64,000 nucleotides of DNA, from assembly GCF_015689335.1 (NCBI RefSeq), contig NZ_CP065053.1:1736001-1800000 (forward strand), in the 5' to 3' direction. The stretch's first letter is position 1, and the number at the start of each line of letters is the position of its first letter. Of this stretch, positions 26,359 to 34,164 are shown in pieces. The notes under the pieces were generated by a model. The model ran no database searches and had not been told where the DNA came from. It saw only the letters and a list, made by a program, of their open reading frames with translations. The DNA comes from Massilia antarctica. Its GTDB lineage: Bacteria > Pseudomonadota > Gammaproteobacteria > Burkholderiales > Burkholderiaceae_D. Made by a program: the position numbers and the translations under genes.

Positions 26359-27447
26359 CTATGCTGCTTTTTTGAGTTCTGGATTTTTCTCCTTTTTGGT
26401 GACGGTCTCCGTGACACTTTTTTCCGGATTGAGGTGCACGGTCGTGACTGGCGCCCAGCTTCGCGTGTCGCCACTCCAGCGCTCCGGGCGCTCGGCCTTG
26501 GCCGCCTCATAGACCTCCGTACGTTTGCGCAGCAGCTCGCCATCCAGGCCCGCGTGCCGCTGTGCCGGCGTGACGAACTGGATGGCACTGTGACGGTGCT
26601 CCTCGTTGTACCAACGCACGAACGTGCCGACCCACTGCCGCGCGGCCATGAGGCTTTCAAATGAGCGCTGCGGGTAGGCTGGGCGGTACTTGAGCGTTTT
26701 GAAGAGGCTTTCGCTGAAGGGGTTGTCATTGCTACACGCGGGCCGACTGAACGATGGGACGACGCCGAGCTTTTGCAGCGTTGCAAGCATGGTGGCACCC
26801 TTCATCGGACTGCCGTTGTCAGAGTGCAGCACCACCTGTTTTGGCGCGATATTTTCACGCAAACAAATATCGCGCATCACCTCGCTGGCTAGCTCGCTGC
26901 TTTCCGATTCGTAGACCTGCCAGCCGACGATCTTGCGGCTGTAGATATCCATGAAGAGGTAGAGATAGAAATAGATGCCCATGACCGTCGTCGGCAGATA
27001 GGTGATGTCCCAGCTAAACAGCTGGCCCGGTGCTGTTGCCACCAGCGCACGGGGCTTGTGGCGGGGTTTTGCCGGCTTCTCGGCCCCACGGTGCTTGAGC
27101 TGGTTTGCCGCGTTCAGCAAGCGATAGAACGTCGACTCCGAGGCGACGTACTCGCCCCGGTCGACCAGTTGTGGCACGATCTGGCTTGGTGGGAGGTGGC
27201 CGAATTCGGGTGAGTTGGCGATCTCCAGTACGCGCTTGCGTTCCAGATCGCTCAGGCGGTTCTTGGGTGTCTGCACCCGTGCCGGCCGTCGATCACAAGC
27301 CCCCTCAGCTTTGTCGTTCTGCCAGCGCTGCAAGGTCCGCTCGCTCAGCGTAATCACCTCGCAGGCCCGCCACTGGCGCGCGCCGGAACCGACCGCCTCG
27401 GCCACCAAATCCATCACCTGGTCGCGCTGCGGGAGGTCGGTCATCAT
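26359..27447 (-). CDS. IS3 transposase OrfB (DDE integrase core)
   Basis: The 362-residue catalytic subunit. The DDE residues are visible in WDITYLP (first Asp), VLHSDNGSPM (second Asp) and NDNPFSESLFKTLKYRP (Glu), followed by WYNEEHRHSAIQFVTPAQRH. The N-terminal part has a helix-turn-helix (SERTLQRWQ). The ATG at 27447 overlaps the OrfA stop as ATGATGA, so OrfB can be made by coupled re-initiation; a frameshifted fusion as in other IS3 elements remains possible. The gene looks intact. Confidence 0.9.
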   Translation of the reverse strand: MMTDLPQRDQVMDLVAEAVGSGARQWRACEVITLSERTLQRWQNDKAEGACDRRPARVQTPKNRLSDLERKRVLEIANSPEFGHLPPSQIVPQLVDRGEYVASESTFYRLLNAANQLKHRGAEKPAKPRHKPRALVATAPGQLFSWDITYLPTTVMGIYFYLYLFMDIYSRKIVGWQVYESESSELASEVMRDICLRENIAPKQVVLHSDNGSPMKGATMLATLQKLGVVPSFSRPACSNDNPFSESLFKTLKYRPAYPQRSFESLMAARQWVGTFVRWYNEEHRHSAIQFVTPAQRHAGLDGELLRKRTEVYEAAKAERPERWSGDTRSWAPVTTVHLNPEKSVTETVTKKEKNPELKKAA

Positions 27448-27929
27448 TCCTCGTCCTCCCACAGCGCGCGGAACTTTTTTTGCAGGATCAGCAACGCGGC
27501 CGCCTCCGCCAACGCGCCATTTTTGCGCACAATCTCGCGCTCGAGCTTTGCAACCTTGTCCTTCAAAGTGCGCATTTCGCGCACGCCCGTTGCGGGCTCT
27601 TTTACCTCTCCGCAGAAGGCCGCCTCCCAGCTGGTCAGATGATGGGGGAATATGCCGTGCTCGCGGCACCACGCCTGCAAAGCCTCGTCGGACAAGCCAT
27701 GGGTGGCCCGCAATGCGGCAAACTGCTCCGCGGCAGTCCAGTCCTGAGGGCGCTTCTCGCGCGCCGTCGGCGCGTCCTTAATGGTCACAACTTTATTCTT
27801 CATCCAATATTTTAACGTGTGGTGATTCACATTCAGGTCTTCGGCGACCGACTTGACCGACCGGTGGCCTCGTGAATACACTTTGACCAGGGCTTGTTCG
27901 ATAAATGCTTCGGGATATTTTGATGACAT
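27444..27929 (-). CDS. IS3 transposase OrfA
   Basis: A 161-residue DNA-binding subunit beginning MSSKYPEAFIEQALVKVYSR with the helix-turn-helix SVKSVAEDLNVNHHTLKYWM, and ending in a leucine-rich coiled coil (LKDKVAKLEREIVRKNGALA). The C-terminal coiled coil is the IS3 OrfA dimerisation element. The ATG at 27929 is chosen; the open frame continues upstream beyond the inverted repeat but that part is not transposon sequence. Confidence 0.85.
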   Translation of the reverse strand: MSSKYPEAFIEQALVKVYSRGHRSVKSVAEDLNVNHHTLKYWMKNKVVTIKDAPTAREKRPQDWTAAEQFAALRATHGLSDEALQAWCREHGIFPHHLTSWEAAFCGEVKEPATGVREMRTLKDKVAKLEREIVRKNGALAEAAALLILQKKFRALWEDEE

Positions 27930-27968
27930 TGGTGCCTCTATATATTGAAAATTAGAGGCGATAACTAG

Positions 27969-28256
27969 TTCCGTCGCTGGCCGTGGGCCAAGCATCGGAG
28001 TCCGTCCTGCTCGAACAAGAAATCGAAAACCTGACGTCTTGAGGGAACGGGTTCCGCTGCGCTTCACCCGTAACACCCGTCCCCCGCTCCCGGAAACGAT
28101 GTTAGAAATAAGGCACAAGAACGAACCCTAAACCCCACCACAACGATCAAGATCAGGACATAATTTGTTCAAAAACACACCCGACAAGTAGTCTGACACA
28201 GGGGGCAAAGCACTCGACTTGTTTGCCGCTCACCTCAAGTCTACAAAGGGTACAAA
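27969..28256. other. Spacer between the IS3 element and the SIR2 gene
   Basis: No complete gene. A plus-strand frame ends SESVLLEQEIENLTS with a stop near 28042 and may be the tail of a gene removed by the IS event; I cannot name it. The promoter of the SIR2 gene must lie within 28140-28256. Confidence 0.4.
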
Positions 28257-29051
28257 ATGAAAGATGAACTGCTTGATGCGCATCGCATGGGCAAGCTGAT
28301 GTTGTTTGTGGGCGCAGGAGTGTCTGCAAACCTTGGTCTGCCCACTTGGAACGCTTTGATAGCGCACATCGCGGAGGAGCTAGGGTACGATCCAAAGATC
28401 TTCGCTACCTACGGGACTCCTTTGGCCCTTGCTGAATTTTACAAGAAGCAAAAGGGCGGGCTCGGGCCGCTGCGCAGCTGGATGGACCGTGAATGGCATA
28501 AGCCAACAACGAACATCTCCATGTCCGACATTCACCGACTGATCACACAGGGTAATTTCTCCCGCATCTACACCACCAACTACGACCGATGGCTGGAGTA
28601 CGCTCACGATGCGTTTGGCGTAAAGTACCACAAGGTCGCCAGTGTGGCCGATCTTGCTTCCGTAATCGATGGTCGCCGGCAAATCATCAAGTTTCATGGT
28701 GACTTCGATGCAGACGACTCGATCGTCCTTGACGAGACCAGCTATTTCCAGCGGCTGAATTTCGATACGCCGCTAGATATCAAGCTCCGCAATGACGTGC
28801 TGGGCAGTTCCGTTCTCTTCATTGGCTACAGCCTGAACGATCTGAACATTCGCCTCCTGTTCTATCGCCTGACCGAGATGTGGGGTCGATCTACCCTTGC
28901 GTCCGCAAGGCCGAGGTCATATATCTTCACCAATCGACCAAACCCGGTGGCGCAGGAAATCCTGAGCCATTGGGGAATCCAGATGATCGTTTCGGAAGAG
29001 GACGACCCAGAAAAAGCGCTTACGGAGTTTCTTCAAGAGTTGGTCACCTGA
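28257..29051 (+). CDS. SIR2-family protein, putative NAD+-consuming defence protein
   Basis: A 264-residue protein that is essentially one SIR2-like domain. MLFVGAGVSANLGLPTW (residues 15-31) is the NAD-binding GAGxS motif, followed by IYTTNYDRWLE, IIKFHGDFD (the histidine position of sirtuins) and GYSLNDLNIR. The zinc-binding cysteines of protein deacetylases are absent, as in SIR2 domains of anti-phage systems that degrade NAD+. A second effector or sensor gene is not adjacent, so it would be a single-gene system. It lies next to the right end of the Tn7-like element, a usual cargo position. Defence activity is inferred from family and context only. Confidence 0.75.
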   Translation: MKDELLDAHRMGKLMLFVGAGVSANLGLPTWNALIAHIAEELGYDPKIFATYGTPLALAEFYKKQKGGLGPLRSWMDREWHKPTTNISMSDIHRLITQGNFSRIYTTNYDRWLEYAHDAFGVKYHKVASVADLASVIDGRRQIIKFHGDFDADDSIVLDETSYFQRLNFDTPLDIKLRNDVLGSSVLFIGYSLNDLNIRLLFYRLTEMWGRSTLASARPRSYIFTNRPNPVAQEILSHWGIQMIVSEEDDPEKALTEFLQELVT

Positions 29052-29343
29052 CTTTGAATATCACCAGGTGAACGACGGTCCCTGGTCCCTGCCGGAAGCT
29101 GGGGGTATCTGCGGCTAAAAGCTAACGAGATACCGCAGTCAGTCACTGATCGCTAGCAAGCTTTGGAGGTAATTACAGAGGAAAGGTCGATCGCCTCCTC
29201 GCAGCGGAAAGCAGACGATCAAGGTACTCACTCTACAATTGTTTCAACGGCTCCACCCTCCGGCAATGGGCCGGACGGTGGACCCGGATGAACCTTACTG
29301 TTTTCCGTCTGACTTTCTTGGTTGCACTCACCGTTATTCTCGC
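29052..29343. other. Non-coding region inside the right end of the element
   Basis: In Tn7 this is where tnsA begins. Here there is no open frame of note, only scattered short inverted repeats (GCTAAAAGCTAACG region) and a weak terminal-site-like ACAATTGTTTC at about 29242. tns genes have either been deleted or were never present. Confidence 0.5.
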
Positions 29344-29390
29344 TGTGTCAAACTTAATTGTTGTGTGTCAAACTTAATTGTTCGTGCACA
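29344..29390. repeat. Right end of the Tn7-like element (tandem TnsB-like sites)
   Basis: Two direct copies of TGTGTCAAACTTAATTGTT (29344-29362 and 29364-29382) with a 20-bp period, then CGTGCACA ending at 29390. The outer 27 bp are the inverted partner of 11235-11261. Overlapping or tandem sites at the glmS-proximal end are the hallmark of Tn7 right ends. Confidence 0.75.
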
Positions 29391-29414
29391 GTCGAGTCAC
29401 CAAGACAGCAGTCT
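29391..29414. promoter_or_regulatory. attTn7-type insertion site downstream of glmS
   Basis: The 24 bases between the element boundary and the glmS stop codon. Tn7 inserts at this distance, guided by TnsD binding to the glmS 3' coding end (LAKSVTVE in this protein, same as in E. coli). The first five bases GTCGA would be one copy of the target duplication. Confidence 0.65.
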
Positions 29415-31244
29415 TTATTCGACCGTCACCGACTTGGCCAGATTACGCGGCTTGTCCACATCCGTGCCCTTGGCCAGCGCGGTGTGATACGCCAGCAATT
29501 GCAGCGCCACCACGTGCAGGATCGGCGACAGCAGGCCATAGTGTTCCGGCAAACGAATCACATGCAAGCCATCGCCCGAGGTGATGCGCGAATCGACGTC
29601 GGCGAACACATACAGCTGGCCGCCGCGAGCGCGTACTTCCTGCATGTTCGATTTCAGCTTTTCCAGCAGCGCATCGTTCGGTGCGATGGTGACGACCGGC
29701 ATTTCATCGGTCACCAGCGCCAGCGGGCCGTGCTTGAGTTCGCCCGCAGGATACGCTTCGGCGTGGATGTACGAAATTTCCTTGAGCTTCAGGGCACCTT
29801 CCAGGGCGATCGGATAGTGCATGCCGCGGCCGAGGAACAGCGCATTGTCCTTGCGCGCAAAGTCGTCGGCCCAGGCGATGATCTGCGGTTCCAGCGCCAG
29901 CACCGCGGAAATCGCCACCGGCAGGTGACGCATTTCTTTCAGGTAGGTCGCTTCTTCCTCGTCGGACAGGCGGTCGTTGACTTGCGCCAGGGTCAGGGTC
30001 AGCAGGAACAAGGCGGCCAGCTGGGTGGTGAAGGCCTTGGTCGATGCCACGCCCACTTCCACGCCGGCGCGGGTGATGTACGAAAGCGCGCATTCACGCA
30101 CCATGGCGCTGGTGGCGACGTTGCAAATGGTCAGGGTGTGCACCATGCCCAGGCTGCGCGCATGCTTGAGCGCGGCCAGGGTGTCGGCCGTTTCGCCGCT
30201 TTGCGAAATCGTCACCACCAGGGTGTTCGGATGCGGCACGCTGTCGCGGTAGCGGTATTCGCTGGCGATCTCGACTTGGACCGGGACCTTGGCCACCGAT
30301 TCCATCCAGTACTTGGCGGTCAGGCCCGAGTAGTAGCTGGTGCCGCAAGCCAGAATCAGCACGCGGTCGATCTGCTTGAAGACCTTGAAGGCGTTGTCGC
30401 CGAACAGTTCCGGCATGATGCCGGTGACGCCTTCGAGCGTGTCGCCGATAACGCGCGGCTGCTCGAAGATTTCTTTCTGCATGTAGTGACGGTATGGGCC
30501 CAGCTCGGCCGCGCCGGTGTGCGCGTGCACGGTCTTGACTTCGCGCTCGACCGGCTTGCCGTCGACGTCGACGATCCAGACCTTGGCCAGTTGCAGGTCG
30601 ACCACGTCGCCTTCTTCCAGGTAGATGATCTGGTCGGTGGTGCCGGCCAGCGCCATGGCGTCGGAGGCGACGAAGTTCTCGCCCTTGCCGACGCCGACGA
30701 TCAGCGGCGAACCCTGGCGCGCGGCAACCACGCGGTGCGGCTCTTCGCGGCTGAACACGGCAATCGCGTAGGCGCCATGCAGGCGCTTGACGGCCAGCTG
30801 GACGGTCTCGAACAGGTCGCCGCTATACATGTGGTCGACCAGGTGGGCGATGACTTCGGTATCGGTCTGGCTCTGGAACACGTAGCCGAGCGCGGTCAGT
30901 TCGGCGCGCAGCTCGTCGTGGTTTTCGATGATGCCGTTATGGACCAGGGCGATGCGGGCATTCTCTTCGGTTGGCGAAAAGTGCGGGTGCGCATTGTGCG
31001 ATGCCGGCGCGCCGTGGGTGGCCCAACGGGTGTGGGCGATGCCGGTGAAGCCTTGCAGGCCGGCGCTGGCGATCTGGGTTTCCAGGTCGGCCACGCGCGA
31101 GGTGCTGCGCGAACGCAGCAGCTTGCCGTCGACATGCAGCGCGACGCCGCACGAGTCGTAGCCGCGGTATTCAAGCCGCTTCAAGCCCTCGACCAGGATG
31201 GGAGTGATATTGCGTTGTGCTACTGCTCCGACGATACCGCACAT
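29415..31244 (-). CDS. glmS: Glucosamine-6-phosphate synthase
   Basis: L-glutamine:fructose-6-phosphate aminotransferase, the entry step to UDP-GlcNAc and cell wall synthesis. From the ATG at 31244 the protein has 609 residues and begins MCGIVGAV with the catalytic Cys immediately after Met, so the longer upstream frame (to 31349) is not used. The N-terminal glutaminase domain (about 1-240) is followed by two SIS sugar-isomerase domains (about 290-600) and the C-terminal LAKSVTVE. The Lrp-type gene is divergent. No glmS ribozyme is evident upstream, as expected outside Firmicutes. The 3' end is the attachment site of a Tn7-like element. Confidence 0.97.
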   Translation of the reverse strand: MCGIVGAVAQRNITPILVEGLKRLEYRGYDSCGVALHVDGKLLRSRSTSRVADLETQIASAGLQGFTGIAHTRWATHGAPASHNAHPHFSPTEENARIALVHNGIIENHDELRAELTALGYVFQSQTDTEVIAHLVDHMYSGDLFETVQLAVKRLHGAYAIAVFSREEPHRVVAARQGSPLIVGVGKGENFVASDAMALAGTTDQIIYLEEGDVVDLQLAKVWIVDVDGKPVEREVKTVHAHTGAAELGPYRHYMQKEIFEQPRVIGDTLEGVTGIMPELFGDNAFKVFKQIDRVLILACGTSYYSGLTAKYWMESVAKVPVQVEIASEYRYRDSVPHPNTLVVTISQSGETADTLAALKHARSLGMVHTLTICNVATSAMVRECALSYITRAGVEVGVASTKAFTTQLAALFLLTLTLAQVNDRLSDEEEATYLKEMRHLPVAISAVLALEPQIIAWADDFARKDNALFLGRGMHYPIALEGALKLKEISYIHAEAYPAGELKHGPLALVTDEMPVVTIAPNDALLEKLKSNMQEVRARGGQLYVFADVDSRITSGDGLHVIRLPEHYGLLSPILHVVALQLLAYHTALAKGTDVDKPRNLAKSVTVE

Positions 31245-31406
31245 GATGACCTCGATCTGAAAATTATTGAATGCGCAGATCGTAGTTGAGCTACCATGAA
31301 ATATGCTTTCTAATTTAATGTCATATTGATTAATTATTTCATCACTCATGAGACATGAATTTATATTTCATATATTGACAATTTTCTTTTCGAATCACCG
31401 CAATCC

Positions 31407-31874
31407 ATGACCGACAATGATCTCGACGACGTCGACCGTCGCATTTTGAATATCCTCCAGCTTGACGCATCGCATACCAATGCGGAGCTCGCCGAGCTGG
31501 TCCACGTGTCGCCGCCAACCTGCCTGCGCCGCGTGAAATACATGACCGAGGGCGGGATCATCGAGCGCCAGGTGGCGATCGTGGCGCCGGAAAAGGTGGG
31601 CGCGCGCCTGACCGCCATCGTCGAGATCACCCTCGATGTCCAGGCCGCCGAGCGCATGGACGAGTTCGAGCAGCACGTGGCGGCCGAAGCGGCCGTGCTG
31701 CAATGCTACCGGGTCGCTCCGGGGCCGGATTTCGTGCTCATCGTCCAGGTGGCCGACATGCCCGCCTACCACGCCCTGGCGCACCGCCTGTTTGCCACGC
31801 GCACCAATGTGCGTAACGTGAAAGCCTATTTCTCTACCTTCCGCAGCAAGTTCGAAACCCGTATCGCCGTCTGA
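31407..31874 (+). CDS. Lrp/AsnC-family transcriptional regulator
   Basis: A 155-residue Lrp-type regulator: helix-turn-helix with DDVDRRILNILQLDASHTNA, LAELVHVSPPTCLRRVKYM (residues 8-55), then the RAM amino-acid-binding domain with CYRVAPGPDFVLIVQVADM. It is divergent from glmS across 162 bp and could regulate itself or a target elsewhere. It precedes the ABC exporter genes by about 100 bp. Leucine or another amino acid is the usual effector in this family; which one is not known. Confidence 0.9.
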   Translation: MTDNDLDDVDRRILNILQLDASHTNAELAELVHVSPPTCLRRVKYMTEGGIIERQVAIVAPEKVGARLTAIVEITLDVQAAERMDEFEQHVAAEAAVLQCYRVAPGPDFVLIVQVADMPAYHALAHRLFATRTNVRNVKAYFSTFRSKFETRIAV

Positions 31875-31979
31875 ATATTTCCTTTGAGCAATCTCAACGG
31901 CGGCCCGGCGGAAACAGGTTCTACTCGAAGCTGCTGCGCGTCCCGGTGGACGCCGGGCGAGACGAGGCGGGAGGTGGAG

Positions 31980-32750
31980 ATGAATGACATCCTGGAACAC
32001 GCGGGGCCGGCGCCCAAGCCGCATGGCGATCTGGTGCGCCTGACTGGTGTGCACAAGTATTACGGGGGCGGGCTGTCCGCCGTGCATGCCCTCGACGGCA
32101 TCAACCTGCAGATAGGCATGGCGGAAATGGTCGCCATCTGCGGTCCGGCGGGCAGCGGCAAGACCACCTTGCTGAACCTGATCGGCATGCTCGAATTTGC
32201 CAACGAAGGCAGTGTCGTGATCGCCAACCTGCTGATCGCCCGCCTGCCCGAACAAGCCCGCGCCGACTTGCGCAACGAAATGATGGGCTTCGTGTTCCAG
32301 GCCTTTACCCTGATCCCGGTGCTGACCGCGCGCGAAAACGTGCTGCTGCCGCTGATGTTGCGCGGCCGCCTGGCGCACAAGGAGTTGCACTCCGCCTATG
32401 CGCGCGCCGACGAGCTGCTCGGCCTGCTTGGCCTGGCGACCCACGCCAACACCTATCCGCAGCGGCTCGATCCCAGCCAGAGCCAGCGCGTGGCGATCGC
32501 GCGGGCGCTGCTGGCCAAGCCGCGCCTGGTGCTGGCCGACGAGCCCACCTCGCGCCTGGACAGCGCCGGCATCCGCCTGGTGATGGATTTGTTCGCCCAG
32601 CAGCAGCACGAGCACGGTACGGCCTTCATCATCTCGACCCGCGACCAGCGCCAGCTCAACCGAGTCACGCGCACCTTGCAGCTGCTCGACGGCCGCCTGC
32701 ACGCCGTGCTGGCCGATGCCGGCCGCGAACCTTTCCGGGTCCAGCTATGA
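31980..32750 (+). CDS. ABC transporter ATPase, LolD/MacB-like, with degenerate motifs
   Basis: A 256-residue ATPase of the LolD/MacB type partnered with the FtsX-like permease that follows with ATGA overlap. Walker A GPAGSGKTT and Walker B LVLADEPTS are intact. However the signature is [15 protein letters not shown] rather than LSGGQ, and the switch histidine region reads ISTRDQRQ where VTHD is usual. The D-loop is SRLDSAG. These changes suggest weak or altered ATP hydrolysis, or a regulatory role like that of mechanotransmission ABC proteins. The start at 31980 has GGAGGTGGAG upstream; a start at 31884 is unlikely. Confidence 0.82.
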   Translation: MNDILEHAGPAPKPHGDLVRLTGVHKYYGGGLSAVHALDGINLQIGMAEMVAICGPAGSGKTTLLNLIGMLEFANEGSVVIANLLIARLPEQARADLRNEMMGFVFQAFTLIPVLTARENVLLPLMLRGRLAHKELHSAYARADELLGLLGLATHANTYPQRLDPSQSQRVAIARALLAKPRLVLADEPTSRLDSAGIRLVMDLFAQQQHEHGTAFIISTRDQRQLNRVTRTLQLLDGRLHAVLADAGREPFRVQL

Positions 32751-33943
32751 GTCCCTACCGGCTGGCCCTGCGCACCCTGATGCTGGGCCGCGCGCGCAGC
32801 GTGCTGGCGATCGTGCTGATCGGTGCCAGCCTGTGCGTGCTCGACTTATTTGCGGGCAATATCGCCAGCACCCGCGCCGGCATCGAGTACCAGGCCGTGA
32901 TCCGCGAACGGATGGGCCACCTGAGCGTGGTTCCCGCCGCTTCCGCTGGCGATGTGCGCCTGTTCGGTCCGGAAGAAGCGGAGCGCACGCGCTCGCTGCT
33001 GGCGAGGATGAAAGGCATCGCGCTGGTCGTGCCGGAAATCAGTGTGGCGGGCATTGCCGCCAGCAGCGGGCATTCGGCCACGTTCGCGGGGCAGGGCGTG
33101 CGCGTGCCCGATGAGCCGCTGGTACCGGGCCTGCAAGGTGCGCCGGGCAAGCTGCAATCCCCGGTCGGCAACGGCGTTGCCATCAGCCAGCCCAAGGCCC
33201 GCGCACTCGCCTTGCGGGTCGGCAGCCCGCTGACCTTGACCGCGGCGGTGGCCGATTCGGCGCCCAGGCAAGTCATCGCCCAGGTGGTCGATGTATATTC
33301 GCTGCCCGGCCACGATGATCACCTCCATTCGCTGCTGATGCCGCTGGAACTGGCGCAGGACTTGCTCAATACCGACCGCACCGAGCGCTTCGTGGTGTAT
33401 TTGTCCGACCCGGCCCTGCTGGAACTGCAGCGCACGGTGGTGGCGGCGGCGCTGCGCAAGGCGGGCATCGGCACCGAGGTGCGCACCTGGCAGGAATTGT
33501 CGCAGGCCTACATACGGGCGCGCAGCGCGTCCGACCTGGCGTTCGACAGCATTGCAGGAATGGTGTTTGCGGTCATCGCGGCGACCGTTGCCGCCACCAT
33601 GTCGATCAACGCGCTGGAACGGCGCCGCGAAGTGGCAACCTTGCGCGCGCTGGGCATGCGCAGCCATTCCGTGTTCCTGATGCTGGTGACCGAAGCGCTG
33701 GGGATGGCGGTTGCTGGCGTGGCTGTCAGCCTGATTGCGAGCGGGGTGGTTGCGTGGATCATCAACAGGGTGACCGTGCAGGCGGAAGCGCAGCGCGCGT
33801 TTTCGCTGCCGATGCCGGTGGAGCTGGATCTGAACCGCATGCTGATGGCGGTGGTGACGGTGCTGGCGGTCGCCCTGATGGCGGCGCTGGTGCCGGCATT
33901 CAAGGCGGCACGCGCGAATGTGGCGTCGGCGTTGGCCGCCTGA
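32747..33943 (+). CDS. ABC transporter permease, FtsX/MacB-like
   Basis: A 398-residue membrane protein with one N-terminal helix (RSVLAIVLIGASLCVLDLFA), a large periplasmic domain (about 45-260) and three C-terminal helices with the FtsX-type motif REVATLRALGMRSHSVFLML. This is the LolC/E and MacB topology. It probably transfers lipoproteins or exports a substrate with the preceding ATPase. No periplasmic adaptor gene follows. The stop is immediately followed by 27-bp tandem repeats. Confidence 0.85.
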   Translation: MSPYRLALRTLMLGRARSVLAIVLIGASLCVLDLFAGNIASTRAGIEYQAVIRERMGHLSVVPAASAGDVRLFGPEEAERTRSLLARMKGIALVVPEISVAGIAASSGHSATFAGQGVRVPDEPLVPGLQGAPGKLQSPVGNGVAISQPKARALALRVGSPLTLTAAVADSAPRQVIAQVVDVYSLPGHDDHLHSLLMPLELAQDLLNTDRTERFVVYLSDPALLELQRTVVAAALRKAGIGTEVRTWQELSQAYIRARSASDLAFDSIAGMVFAVIAATVAATMSINALERRREVATLRALGMRSHSVFLMLVTEALGMAVAGVAVSLIASGVVAWIINRVTVQAEAQRAFSLPMPVELDLNRMLMAVVTVLAVALMAALVPAFKAARANVASALAA

Positions 33944-33944
33944 A

Positions 33945-34069
33945 GCTTGCCTGGAAACCCCGAAGCTCGCCGCTTGCCTGGAAACCCTGAAGCTCGCCGC
34001 TTGCCTGGAAACCCTGAAGCTCGCCGTTTGCCTGGAAACCCTGAAACTCGCCGCTTGCCTGGAAACCGT
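33945..34069. repeat. 27-bp tandem repeat (about 4.6 copies)
   Basis: Units begin GCTTGCCTGGAAACCCTGAA and continue GCTCGCC; copies at 33945, 33972, 33999 and 34026 differ by one or two bases, and a fifth is partial. Because 27 is a multiple of three, the array is open in several frames, which explains spurious open frames here. It lies between the permease stop and a REP-like hairpin. Confidence 0.9.
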
Positions 34070-34150
34070 CGCTCCCGCGCGAGGCGGGAGCCCAAGTACT
34101 TACTGCCGCTTGCAGTCTCTCCCGCGCACGGTTCGCGCCTGCGCGGGAGG
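34068..34150. repeat. REP-like hairpin pair
   Basis: Two palindromes of the type CTCCCGCGCGAGGCGGGAG and CTCCCGCGCACGG...GCGCGGGAGG, related to copies at 36592, 40764, 40905 and 55777. They lie between convergent genes (the permease and glmU), a common place for such elements, and may stabilise mRNA ends or help termination. Confidence 0.7.
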
Positions 34151-34164
34151 GCCTTGGATAAGAC

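Larger units (their letters stand above)
26335..27968 (-). mobile_element. IS3-family insertion sequence
   Basis: The element is bounded by 13-bp inverted repeats CTAGTTGTCGCCT and, on the other strand, CTAGTTATCGCCT (one mismatch). It encodes OrfA and OrfB on the minus strand. It interrupts a pyrophosphatase-like remnant on its left. The ends may be a few bases off, because CTAGT/ACTAG is itself nearly palindromic, so I could not define a target duplication. Confidence 0.75.
11235..29390. mobile_element. Tn7-like element or remnant inserted at attTn7 next to glmS
   Basis: The left boundary begins TGTGCACAAACAATAAAG and the right boundary, read inward, begins TGTGCACGAACAATTAAG; over 27 bases they match at 25. 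The core ACAATAAAGT is the same as in the left end of classical Tn7. The right end holds two tandem 20-bp sites and lies 24 bp downstream of the glmS stop, as Tn7 does. Flanking 5-mers are TTCGA and GTCGA, one mismatch from a target duplication. No tnsA-E genes are recognisable inside, so the element is either non-autonomous or has lost its transposition genes. Cargo: 11424-29051. Confidence 0.75.

Noticed and set aside
29358..31289. A 643-codon open frame antisense to glmS
   Set aside because: The glmS reading has all catalytic motifs; the antisense frame is His/Gln/Val-rich without known domains.
31245..31406. glmS ribozyme/riboswitch upstream of glmS
   Set aside because: The region is only 160 bp, divergent with an Lrp gene, AT-rich and lacks the ribozyme core; the element is typical of Firmicutes.
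33945..34069. CRISPR-like array
   Set aside because: The 27-bp copies are directly contiguous, without spacers, and no cas gene is near.
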